64,000 bases of DNA from positions 248,001 through 312,000 of the forward strand of contig NZ_JAPVOT010000001.1 of NCBI RefSeq assembly GCF_027257845.1, given 5' to 3'. The notes under the pieces are model-generated. The model was not told the origin of the DNA. It searched no databases and worked only from the letters and a program-made list of their open reading frames with translations. The translations under genes and the position numbers were made by a program. Source of the DNA: Alteromonas sp. BMJM2. Lineage in GTDB: Bacteria > Pseudomonadota > Gammaproteobacteria > Enterobacterales > Alteromonadaceae. Shown one piece after another: positions 28,625-36,456 of this stretch; within the stretch, counting starts at the first letter, position 1; every line of letters begins with the position of its first letter.

Positions 28625-29968
28625 ATGTCTAAAACTACTATTTTGATTGTTGAAGATGACGCAGGTTTACGCGAAGCACTGTTTGACACCTTACTGCTTG
28701 GTGACTATGACGTGATTGATGCTGATTGCGCTGAGTCTGCTCTTATGATTCTGTCTGCTAAAAAGATAGATTTGGTGGTAAGTGATATTCAAATGGGTGA
28801 AATGAGTGGGCTCACGCTGCTAAAAAACATTAAAGCAAAATATCCAAGCATGCCGGTGCTGTTGATGACAGCCTATGCGACCATTGATGATGCAGTCCAA
28901 GCCATGCGAGATGGCGCCACTGACTACTTATCAAAGCCATTTGCACCAGAGGTGCTGTTAAACCTGGTAGGTCGATATGCACCAGCGCAAAAAATAGAGT
29001 CGCGAACGCCTATCGTTGCCGATCCATCGAGTATTAAGCTACTTGAGCTTTCTCGAAAAGTGGCAAAATCTGAAGCGACTGTGATGGTGCTAGGACCAAG
29101 TGGTTCGGGTAAAGAAGTTATTTCTCGCTACATTCACGACCAATCTAACCGCAGTGAAGCGCCATTTGTGGCAATTAATTGCGCCGCTATTCCAGAAAAT
29201 ATGCTCGAGGCCACTTTATTTGGCTATGAAAAAGGGGCATTTACCGGCGCGGTTCAAGCCTGCCCTGGTAAATTTGAGCAAGCTCAAGAGGGGACCTTGC
29301 TACTCGATGAAATTACCGAGATGGACTTAGCGCTACAAGCCAAGCTTTTACGGGTTTTGCAAGAGCGTGAAGTGGAAAGGTTGGGTGGTCGAAAAACAGT
29401 AAAATTGAATGTGAGAGTTATTGCCACGAGTAACCGAGACTTACGTAAGGCGGTTGATAACGGCGAATTCAGAGAAGATTTATACTACCGATTAAATGTT
29501 TTCCCTATTGAGTGGCGTCCACTATCAGAGCGCCCAGGTGACATAGTGCCTTTGGCCGAACATCTTATTACCCGCCACGCAAGCCAGCAAGGGTTGGGCA
29601 ACATTAGGCTGAGTGCGGCAGGGCGCAGTAAACTATCTCAATATCAGTGGCCGGGAAATGTACGAGAGCTTGAAAACGTGGTACAGCGAGCGCTTATTTT
29701 ATGTGAAAACGGTGAGATAGATTCTAGCGATTTAATGATAGATGAAAGTGTATCTCTTACTGCGGATACGCCTATCTCATCAGAAACAAATGAAGACAGT
29801 CACCTAGGCTCAGAGCTGCGGTATCAAGAACACCAAATTATTTTGGATACATTGGCGTCGTGTAATGGAAAACGCAAAGACGTGGCTGAAAAGCTTGGTA
29901 TAAGCCCTCGTACCCTTCGCTATAAGTTGGCACGTATGCGCGACGATGGTATCGAAGTACCAGCCTAG
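28625..29968 (+). CDS. flrC: sigma-54 response regulator FlrC
   Basis: The phosphorylated partner of FlrB, which activates class III sigma-54 promoters of basal-body and hook genes. The 447-residue protein has a receiver domain with D54 as phospho-acceptor (VVSDIQMGEMSG), then an AAA+ domain with GPSGSGKEV, the GAFTGA loop that contacts sigma-54, and LLDEITEM, and ends with a Fis-type helix-turn-helix. It has a good GAGGAGAA-type ribosome site. A terminator follows, so flrBC ends here. Confidence 0.95.
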   Translation: MSKTTILIVEDDAGLREALFDTLLLGDYDVIDADCAESALMILSAKKIDLVVSDIQMGEMSGLTLLKNIKAKYPSMPVLLMTAYATIDDAVQAMRDGATDYLSKPFAPEVLLNLVGRYAPAQKIESRTPIVADPSSIKLLELSRKVAKSEATVMVLGPSGSGKEVISRYIHDQSNRSEAPFVAINCAAIPENMLEATLFGYEKGAFTGAVQACPGKFEQAQEGTLLLDEITEMDLALQAKLLRVLQEREVERLGGRKTVKLNVRVIATSNRDLRKAVDNGEFREDLYYRLNVFPIEWRPLSERPGDIVPLAEHLITRHASQQGLGNIRLSAAGRSKLSQYQWPGNVRELENVVQRALILCENGEIDSSDLMIDESVSLTADTPISSETNEDSHLGSELRYQEHQIILDTLASCNGKRKDVAEKLGISPRTLRYKLARMRDDGIEVPA

Positions 29969-30009
29969 CGTTACTCAGGACTTTTTGACAAAAAAGACTA
30001 ACAAAAAAT

Positions 30010-30047
30010 ACCGTCGCCATTAATGACATTTTTGGTGGCGGTTTTTT
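30010..30047 (+). terminator. rho-independent terminator after flrC
   Basis: A ten-base-pair stem (ACCGTCGCCA with TGGTGGCGGT, two G-T pairs) around a 13-base loop, then TTTTTT. It is 42 bases after the flrC stop and closes the flrBC unit. Confidence 0.85.
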
Positions 30048-30153
30048 GTTGCCATTAGTCAAAACTCTTCTCCACACTACGTCATTATTTTGGCTTCTTA
30101 AGTTTAATTGTTTTAAGTGTCTGATTTTTATTGCTTTAAATTGGGTTGAAAAC

Positions 30154-30170
30154 TTGGCAAGCCCTTTGCA
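30154..30170 (+). promoter_or_regulatory. sigma-54 promoter for fliE operon
   Basis: TTGGCAAG-CCCT-TTGCA matches TGGCAC-N5-TTGCA closely, with GG and GC ten bases apart. It lies 68 bases before the fliE ATG and would drive fliEFGHIJ. Confidence 0.85.
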
Positions 30171-30237
30171 AATCCTCCCTTATATAATAAATATGTGACC
30201 GACAATCGTCGCAATTCATTGATTCTTAGGAGTGGTT

Positions 30238-30585
30238 ATGGACGTTAAAGCCAACAGCTTGTACCAAGAAATGCAAAGTATGATTGGGCAAACTCGTCTT
30301 CCAGTTAACGAGCTACAACCCTCAAATGGGCTGCAACCTAGCAATGAGATAAACACATCTGCAAGTGATTTCTCCACAATGCTTAAACACGCTGTCGATG
30401 GCGTTAATGATATGCAGTTAGAATCCAAAACTATGCAGCAACGCTTTGAAATGGGCGATCCAAACTTGAGCCTTGCTGAAGTCATGCTTGCGAAAGAAAC
30501 CTCAGGCATTGCGTTCGAGGCAACGGTTCAGGTACGCAATAAAGTACTTGAAGCATATAAAACAATCATGAACATGCCGGTGTAG
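30238..30585 (+). CDS. fliE: flagellar hook-basal body protein FliE
   Basis: Small rod/MS-ring adaptor, exported through the flagellar type III system. 115 residues with the conserved C-terminal FLEMGDPNLSLAEVMLAKETSGIAFEATVQVRNKVLEAYKTIMNMPV, typical of FliE. I use ATG at 30238, which has AGGAG five bases upstream (30228-30232); a GTG at 30232 overlaps that site and cannot be the start. First gene of the sigma-54-driven unit; fliF follows 12 bases later. Confidence 0.94.
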   Translation: MDVKANSLYQEMQSMIGQTRLPVNELQPSNGLQPSNEINTSASDFSTMLKHAVDGVNDMQLESKTMQQRFEMGDPNLSLAEVMLAKETSGIAFEATVQVRNKVLEAYKTIMNMPV

Positions 30586-30597
30586 GTGGAGTAGGTT

Positions 30598-32295
30598 ATG
30601 GCTGAGGCAACAGGCACAAATTTATCTATCCCAGATCAAGGGAATGGAATGGATGGCGAGCCGGAAAACAAATCAGGCTTTATGGACACCCTAGGCAGCG
30701 CCGACATGATGCGTCAAGTGGCGTTAGTCGTTGTATTAGTCATCTGCGTGGCAATCGCTATCTTCATTTTCATGTGGTCGCAAGAGGCAGATTATCGGCC
30801 GCTAGCCAAAATGGAAACTCAAGAGTTAATTGAAACCCTTGATTACATGGACGCCAACCAAATTGATTATAAGCTTGAGGGCAACACGGTATACGTAAGA
30901 ACCGATGAGTTTCAAACCATCCGGCTAGGTATGACGCGACAAGGTCTAAATAACCCTACTGAGACCGGTACAGACATCATCATGCAAGATATGGGGTTTG
31001 GTGTTAGTCAGCGGGTTGAAATGGAGCGTCTTAAGCATGCTCGCGAGCAGCAGATTGCATCAACCATTCAGGATATGTCGAGTATTCAAAAAGTACGTGT
31101 TTTGCTGGCTATGCCTAAAGAAAATGTATTTGCGCGAAGAGAGAAAAAAGCGTCCGCTACGGTAGTACTAACCGCTAAGCGAGGCTCAGTTATCACTGGC
31201 GAAGAAGTTGATGCAGTGGTGGATATTGTTGCATCAGCAGTACAAAACCTCGACCCATCAAAAGTAACAGTCACCGACAGCAATGGACGGCTACTCAACT
31301 CTGGCTCACAAGATTCATTAAGTGCACGGGCTAGAAAAGAATATGAAATTGAACGTCAGCGCGAGCAAGAATATTTAGAAAAAATTGATGCCATACTTAT
31401 CCCAGTATTGGGCATCGGTAATTATACTGCCCAAGCAGACGTATCGATGGATTTTACCGCGATGGAGCAAACTCAGCGTAGCTACAATCCAGATTTACCC
31501 GCAGTACGAAGCGAAATGATTATGGAAGAAAACAGCGTTGGCGGCGGTGTAGGCGGCATTCCTGGCGCGCTTTCTAATCAGCCACCACTCGATTCTAATA
31601 TTCCTGAAAATGCCACTGGTACAGCAAGTCAACAAACCGTGCCTGGACGCACCGCAAAAGAGTCAACACGTAACTATGAACTCGATACCACAATCAGCCA
31701 CACTAAAAAGCAATCTGGCGTTATCCGCAGATTAAGTGTGTCTGTGGCGGTAGATTATACCCAAGTGGCGGGCGAAGATGGCACAATGACACCGTCACCT
31801 CGCAAACAAGAAGAAATACTCAACATTCGTCGATTACTACAAGGTGGTGTAGGTTTTGACGTTACGCGGGGAGACTCTCTTGAAGTGGTGAGTGTACCTT
31901 TCATGCGCATGGATACGGGTGAAGTTGAGGATATCCCACTGTGGAAGGATCCAGAACTTCTTCCTATTATTAAGCTCATTATTGGTGGATTGGTTATAAT
32001 AGTACTGATCATCTTTGTTATCCGCCCAATGTTACGTCGCTTGATCAACCCAGATGAAACGAAAGAGGTTGATGACTTCGATGCTGACGAAGGTTTAGAT
32101 TTAGGCGACGATACCATTAGCATGCTGTCGACAGATTTCGACGAGGGGCAAGTTGGCTTTGCCGCAGATGGCTCGCTTATGCTGCCTGATCTACACAAAG
32201 ACGAAGATGTATTAAAAGCCGTACGTGCCCTAGTTGCGAACGAACCTGAATTATCAGCCCAAGTTGTGAAGGGCTGGTTGATGCAAGACGAGTAG
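30598..32295 (+). CDS. fliF: flagellar MS-ring protein FliF
   Basis: Forms the membrane-embedded MS ring on which the export gate, rod and C ring assemble. 565 residues with two membrane segments, about 41-60 (VALVVVLVICVAIAIFIFMW) and about 455-478, flanking a large periplasmic region with the ring-building motifs (for example SVAVDYTQ near the end of that region). The cytoplasmic tail (DDTISMLSTDFDEGQVGF...) carries the acidic FliG-binding segment. Normal length. fliG starts 12 bases later. Confidence 0.96.
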   Translation: MAEATGTNLSIPDQGNGMDGEPENKSGFMDTLGSADMMRQVALVVVLVICVAIAIFIFMWSQEADYRPLAKMETQELIETLDYMDANQIDYKLEGNTVYVRTDEFQTIRLGMTRQGLNNPTETGTDIIMQDMGFGVSQRVEMERLKHAREQQIASTIQDMSSIQKVRVLLAMPKENVFARREKKASATVVLTAKRGSVITGEEVDAVVDIVASAVQNLDPSKVTVTDSNGRLLNSGSQDSLSARARKEYEIERQREQEYLEKIDAILIPVLGIGNYTAQADVSMDFTAMEQTQRSYNPDLPAVRSEMIMEENSVGGGVGGIPGALSNQPPLDSNIPENATGTASQQTVPGRTAKESTRNYELDTTISHTKKQSGVIRRLSVSVAVDYTQVAGEDGTMTPSPRKQEEILNIRRLLQGGVGFDVTRGDSLEVVSVPFMRMDTGEVEDIPLWKDPELLPIIKLIIGGLVIIVLIIFVIRPMLRRLINPDETKEVDDFDADEGLDLGDDTISMLSTDFDEGQVGFAADGSLMLPDLHKDEDVLKAVRALVANEPELSAQVVKGWLMQDE

Positions 32296-32307
32296 TGAGA
32301 AAATATT

Positions 32308-33348
32308 ATGGCCGAAGAACTTGCCAACGTTGAAGACCAGTCCTACGACGTCAGTAAATTAGAAGGCGTTGAAAAGGCAGCAATATTGCTTTTGAGCTTG
32401 TCTGAAGAAGATGCCGCGCAAATACTTAAGCACTTAGAGCCAAAGCAGGTACAAAAGCTCGGCAGTGAGATGGCGAAAGTCGATGATATGACACAAACCA
32501 AAATCACGGCGGTGCACAAGCATTTCATTGAAGAGATTCAAAACTACAGTACCATCGGGTTTCAGAGTCAAGACTTTGTTAAGCGAGCACTTACTGCGGC
32601 CCTTGGCGAAGACAAAGCCGCCAATCTTATTGATCAAATACTCATGGGAAGCGGTGCGAAAGGCCTCGATTCACTTAAGTGGATGGACTCCAAGCAGGTG
32701 GCCAGCATTATTCGAAATGAGCACCCGCAAATACAAACTATTGTGCTGTCTTATTTAGAGCCGGAACAAAGTGCAGAGATTTTGGCTCAGTTCCCAGAGA
32801 AAGTGCGGTTAGACCTCCTTATGCGTATTGCTAATCTTGAAGAAGTACAGCCTGCAGCCTTACAAGAGCTTAATGAGATTATGGAGAAACAGTTCGCGGG
32901 TCAGGCCGGAACACAAGCTGCGAAAATGGGCGGTTTGAAGTCTGCTGCCAATATCATGAACTACCTAGATACCTCCATTGAAGGGCAGCTAATGGATGCA
33001 ATACGCGAGCAAGACGAAGAAATGAGTCAGCAAATTCAAGACTTGATGTTCGTTTTCGACAATTTAATCGATGTTGATGACAAAGGTATTCAGGCTATTC
33101 TTCGCGAAGTGCAGCAAGACGCTCTACTTAAATCAATTAAAGGTGCAGATGAAGAGTTGAAAGATAAGATCATGCGCAACATGTCAAAACGTGCGGCGGA
33201 AATGCTTAACGATGACCTTGAGGCGCTCGGTCCGGTGCGTATCTCTGAAGTTGAAGTGGCGCAGAAAGAGATTCTTTCAGTGGCCCGTCGACTTTCTGAC
33301 TCTGGCGAAATTATGCTTGGCGGCGGTGGCGGCGAAGAGTTCTTGTAG
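32308..33348 (+). CDS. fliG: flagellar motor switch protein FliG
   Basis: Rotor protein that transmits torque and switches direction. 346 residues: N-terminal FliF-binding domain (GVEKAAILLLSLSEEDAAQILKHL, about 20-43), the EHPQ motif in the middle domain (138-141), and the C-terminal torque domain with its charged helix (DDLEALGPVRISEVEVAQKEI). All key landmarks are present. It follows fliF by 12 bases in the fliEFGHIJ unit. The last residues (GEIMLGGGGGEEFL) are glycine-rich. Confidence 0.97.
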   Translation: MAEELANVEDQSYDVSKLEGVEKAAILLLSLSEEDAAQILKHLEPKQVQKLGSEMAKVDDMTQTKITAVHKHFIEEIQNYSTIGFQSQDFVKRALTAALGEDKAANLIDQILMGSGAKGLDSLKWMDSKQVASIIRNEHPQIQTIVLSYLEPEQSAEILAQFPEKVRLDLLMRIANLEEVQPAALQELNEIMEKQFAGQAGTQAAKMGGLKSAANIMNYLDTSIEGQLMDAIREQDEEMSQQIQDLMFVFDNLIDVDDKGIQAILREVQQDALLKSIKGADEELKDKIMRNMSKRAAEMLNDDLEALGPVRISEVEVAQKEILSVARRLSDSGEIMLGGGGGEEFL

Positions 33349-33352
33349 TAGT

Positions 33353-33400
33353 GCCTTTCAATACTGATTTGCCTTCAAATACTGTTGCCTTCAAATACTG
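33353..33400 (+). repeat. three short direct repeats between fliG and fliH
   Basis: Three copies of a 14-base unit of the form GCCTTcAAATACTG (33353-33366, 33371-33384, 33387-33400) fill the fliG-fliH gap. The second and third are identical, spaced 16 bases apart; the first differs slightly. They end immediately before the fliH ribosome site and look like a small slipped-strand duplication; no function is known. Confidence 0.7.
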
Positions 33401-33409
33401 GGAAAAATG

Positions 33410-34192
33410 ATGTCTACGAACAAAGGCTTTAGTGAAAGCGAAGCAAGCGATGCTAAAAAATGGGACCTGCCATTTGTCGAAGATGCCAGTGCGAAAAAAA
33501 ATGACGGCACAACTAATGCCTTAAATCGTCGCTCAGACTGGAAGTATGAGCCCCCAGAAGAAGTAGAAGAAATTGCTCCGCCAACTGCGGATGAAATTGA
33601 GGCTATTCGTCAAGCAGCATTTGATGAGGGGATGAGCGATGGAAAGGCTGCCGGCTATGAAGAAGGAAAAGCCCAAGGGCTAGAAGAAGGACTTCAAGAA
33701 GGCCGTGAAAAAGGCCACGCAGAAGGGTTGGCCCAAGGCCTAGAAGAGGGGCAGTCTAAAATAGCGACGCAGACTGAGCAATGGCAGATGCTTGTTGATA
33801 AGTTACATGATCCACTCTCCCAAGCGAATGATGAGACCCGCGACCAGCTAGTGAAGCTGGCAGTTACCCTAGCCAAAGCGGTCATTAAAACTGAAATTAA
33901 TACGAACAAAAACGTGATTGTACAGGCTCTTAGCGAGGGCATAAAAGCGTTGCCCATCAATCAAAACGAATACCAAATACATTTACACCCTGACGATATC
34001 ACTATTGTGAACGAGCATTTTTCTGAAGAGGAAGTGGAGAAAAAAGGGTGGAATTTAATCGCCGCGCCAAACATGGAGCGAGGGGGATGCGACATCGTGA
34101 CAACGCAAAACGCAGTGGATGTTTCTGTTGAACGACGCTGTCGAGAAGTGATTGATCGCTTTCTATTAAACCAAGGTTTGAACGATGACTAG
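33410..34192 (+). CDS. fliH: flagellar assembly protein FliH
   Basis: Binds and regulates the FliI export ATPase and docks it to the switch complex. The 260-residue product has an acidic, variable N-terminus, then a glycine-periodic helix ([34 protein letters not shown], about 85-118) with the GxxxG repeats diagnostic of FliH, and a conserved C-terminal domain. Two adjacent ATG codons occur at 33407 and 33410; the second is better placed (6 bases after GGGA). The stop overlaps the fliI start. Confidence 0.92.
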   Translation: MSTNKGFSESEASDAKKWDLPFVEDASAKKNDGTTNALNRRSDWKYEPPEEVEEIAPPTADEIEAIRQAAFDEGMSDGKAAGYEEGKAQGLEEGLQEGREKGHAEGLAQGLEEGQSKIATQTEQWQMLVDKLHDPLSQANDETRDQLVKLAVTLAKAVIKTEINTNKNVIVQALSEGIKALPINQNEYQIHLHPDDITIVNEHFSEEEVEKKGWNLIAAPNMERGGCDIVTTQNAVDVSVERRCREVIDRFLLNQGLNDD

Positions 34193-35513
34193 TCCTTGGC
34201 ACAATCACTTTGAATCACTGACCAAGCAGGTGGCATCGGTACCAATCGTTGCGGCGGGTAAGCTTGTTCGGGGTATTGGATTAACGCTTGAAGCAGTAGG
34301 GTGTCAACTTCCCGTCGGAAGCCAGTGTTTAGTGCAAACTATAGAAGGTGAAATTGAAGCCGAAGTAGTAGGGTTTGGCGATGACATTACGTATTTAATG
34401 CCTACCGAAGCGGTTAGAGGCATTGTTCCCGGTAGTAGAGTGATGCCTTTGAATCGACAGGGTGGTTTACCCGTGGGAATGGGATTATTAGGCAGGGTAG
34501 TTGATGGTAACGGTCAGCCGCTCGATGGCCTTGGTGAAATTGAAGCTGAGCATCGTGCTCCCACCACGCGTCCTCCAATGAACCCGCTTATAAGACGACC
34601 TATTAATGCTGCCATGGATGTAGGCGTTCGCGCTATCAATGCGCTAAATACGGTAGGGGTTGGACAGCGCATGGGCTTATTCGCCGGCAGTGGCGTGGGT
34701 AAAAGTGTGCTGTTAGGAATGATGACAAGAGGCTGCGAAGCGGACGTTGTGGTCGTTGGCCTAGTGGGAGAGCGTGGACGAGAAGTGAAAGAATTTATTC
34801 ATGATATTCTCACCGAAGAAGAGCGTCAGCGCGCAGTAGTAGTCGCTGCACCAGCGGATACATCACCGCTAATGCGACTAAAAGGCTGTGAAACCGCAGT
34901 AACAATAGCAGAGTATTTTCGCGACAAGGGAATGAAAGTGCTGCTTTTAATCGATTCCCTCACGCGTTATGCCATGGCGCAGCGTGAAATAGCATTAGCC
35001 GTGGGAGAGCCGCCGGCAACAAGAGGCTATCCACCTTCCGTGTTTGCGCGGTTGCCAGCATTGGTAGAGCGAGCCGGCAACGGGAGTGAAAAGCAGGGAT
35101 CAATCACTGCGTTTTATACAGTGTTAACAGAAGGTGATGATTTACAAGACCCAGTAGCAGATGCCGCAAGAGCTATACTTGATGGCCACGTAGTGCTATC
35201 TCGTTCATTGGCAGACAGTGGGCATTATCCCGCCATTGATATTGAAGCGTCCATTAGTCGAGTGATGCCGCAAGTTGTGAGTGAAGAGCATCAATTAATG
35301 GCCAGACGCATTCGTCAGGTTTATTCTCAATACAAACAAAATCAAGATCTCATCTCAATTGGTGCATATGCGAAAGGGTCTGACCCTCGTATTGACTTAG
35401 CCATTAGGGCAGAACCTGCCATTAACGCTTTTTTGCAGCAGGGCATGAATCAAGTATTAGCTTATGACGAAAGCCTAGAAGGTATGGCAGCACTCGCGAA
35501 AGGGTTAGGATAA
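34185..35513 (+). CDS. fliI: flagellum-specific export ATPase FliI
   Basis: Hexameric ATPase, related to F1 beta, that helps unfold and deliver flagellar substrates to the export gate. 442 residues with Walker A GSGVGKS (168-174), [12 protein letters not shown], and Walker [15 protein letters not shown], followed by the conserved [13 protein letters not shown] and [11 protein letters not shown] segments. ATG at 34185 overlaps the end of fliH. Normal length. Confidence 0.97.
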   Translation: MTSPWHNHFESLTKQVASVPIVAAGKLVRGIGLTLEAVGCQLPVGSQCLVQTIEGEIEAEVVGFGDDITYLMPTEAVRGIVPGSRVMPLNRQGGLPVGMGLLGRVVDGNGQPLDGLGEIEAEHRAPTTRPPMNPLIRRPINAAMDVGVRAINALNTVGVGQRMGLFAGSGVGKSVLLGMMTRGCEADVVVVGLVGERGREVKEFIHDILTEEERQRAVVVAAPADTSPLMRLKGCETAVTIAEYFRDKGMKVLLLIDSLTRYAMAQREIALAVGEPPATRGYPPSVFARLPALVERAGNGSEKQGSITAFYTVLTEGDDLQDPVADAARAILDGHVVLSRSLADSGHYPAIDIEASISRVMPQVVSEEHQLMARRIRQVYSQYKQNQDLISIGAYAKGSDPRIDLAIRAEPAINAFLQQGMNQVLAYDESLEGMAALAKGLG

Positions 35514-35959
35514 TGTCGAAACAATTAGAGCGGTTGGCTGAGTTTGAAAAGGAAAAAGAGCAGCGAGAGGCGCGGTTTTATCAGCAGGCACAGCTTAATG
35601 TGAATCAGCAAAAGCAAAAGCTATCTAGTTTAGAGCAATATCGCGTCGATTATATTAAGGGTATACAACAAACCGGACAGTCTGGTGTCACTGCCACTTA
35701 CTACCAACAGCATCTGTCATTTGTGGGCAAGCTCGACAAAGCATGCGAACAACAAATGCACATTATTGGCCAAGCAAAAGTGGCCGCAGACCAACGCAAG
35801 CAAATGTGGCTTAAACAGCAGCAGAAGGTAAAAGCGGTCACGCTTTTACTTGATAAAAAGCGAATAGCAAAAGAGCAAAAAGAGGCGAAGGCCGAGCAGG
35901 CCATGATGGATGAGTTTGCCACGCAGCGATTTATTCGCTCAAAGCGTTCCGTGTTTTAA
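35513..35959 (+). CDS. fliJ: flagellar export protein FliJ
   Basis: Small coiled-coil stalk protein of the export ATPase. The 148-residue product is almost entirely helical and charged (Gln, Lys, Glu-rich), with long heptad-like stretches (VNQQKQKLSSLEQYRVDYIKGIQQTGQSG). Sequence is poorly conserved, but the position immediately after fliI, the size and the coiled coil make FliJ the clear assignment. It ends the fliEFGHIJ unit; the longest intergenic gap in the window follows. Confidence 0.88.
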   Translation: MSKQLERLAEFEKEKEQREARFYQQAQLNVNQQKQKLSSLEQYRVDYIKGIQQTGQSGVTATYYQQHLSFVGKLDKACEQQMHIIGQAKVAADQRKQMWLKQQQKVKAVTLLLDKKRIAKEQKEAKAEQAMMDEFATQRFIRSKRSVF

Positions 35960-36456
35960 TCTATATTCCCGCAAACCTTGCTAATCCAATTTCAATCCTA
36001 ATGACTTACCAAATCGGCTCTCAACCCCGTGGCCTTCAGCTTTATATCTCAAGTGGAATAATTCCTTTGTTTATTTTTTTGTGCTGACGCTAAAAATCTA
36101 TTGGCGCGGCCTTTGCTAAGTCTATTAATAGTCCACGGATTTTAAGAATACGAAGCAAGGCTAAGCGAAGTTATTAGCTCCATTGAAAAACAAATAGTAA
36201 CAAAGCGCATCGTTTGGAACGTTTATTGCTTTTTCTGTTATTGGGTATCGCTAATCATGGCGAAGAAAGCAAGAAAGACCATTAGGCCTTTACACCGTTG
36301 TTAATGCAAATCGTAGGTTTAAAAATACCTTTATAAAAAAGGATGTTGTTAAAGGGTTTAACTTACATGTAGTTACATTTTTATTTGCGTACATACAACG
36401 ATATAACTTTTTAGATTACTGGCTTTGCCGGTGAACGTGTAGGACGGTAGAAAATC
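35960..36456 (+). other. 497-base intergenic region with fliK leader
   Basis: AT-rich stretch between fliJ and fliK. It contains the sigma-54 promoter at 36101-36117. From that promoter to the fliK ATG there are about 330 transcribed bases, unusually long. I see no gene of reasonable length; the only notable small frame is 15 codons at 36257-36304 without a ribosome site. A possible second -10 (TATAAC, near 36402) lies closer to fliK. No clear terminator of the fliE unit was found. Confidence 0.6.
36101..36117 (+). promoter_or_regulatory. sigma-54 promoter upstream of fliK
   Basis: TTGGCGCG-GCC-TTTGCT fits the sigma-54 consensus (GG and GC ten bases apart, TTGC present). It is the best promoter match in the fliJ-fliK gap, about 340 bases before fliK. 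Confidence 0.78.

Noticed and set aside
31755..32327. 190-codon reverse-strand frame within fliF
   Set aside because: It lies wholly opposite a strongly conserved gene, has no ribosome site or recognisable protein and is Ser/Thr/Pro-rich as expected of an antisense reading.
36257..36304. 15-codon basic small frame in the fliJ-fliK gap
   Set aside because: No ribosome binding site and too short to support without expression data.
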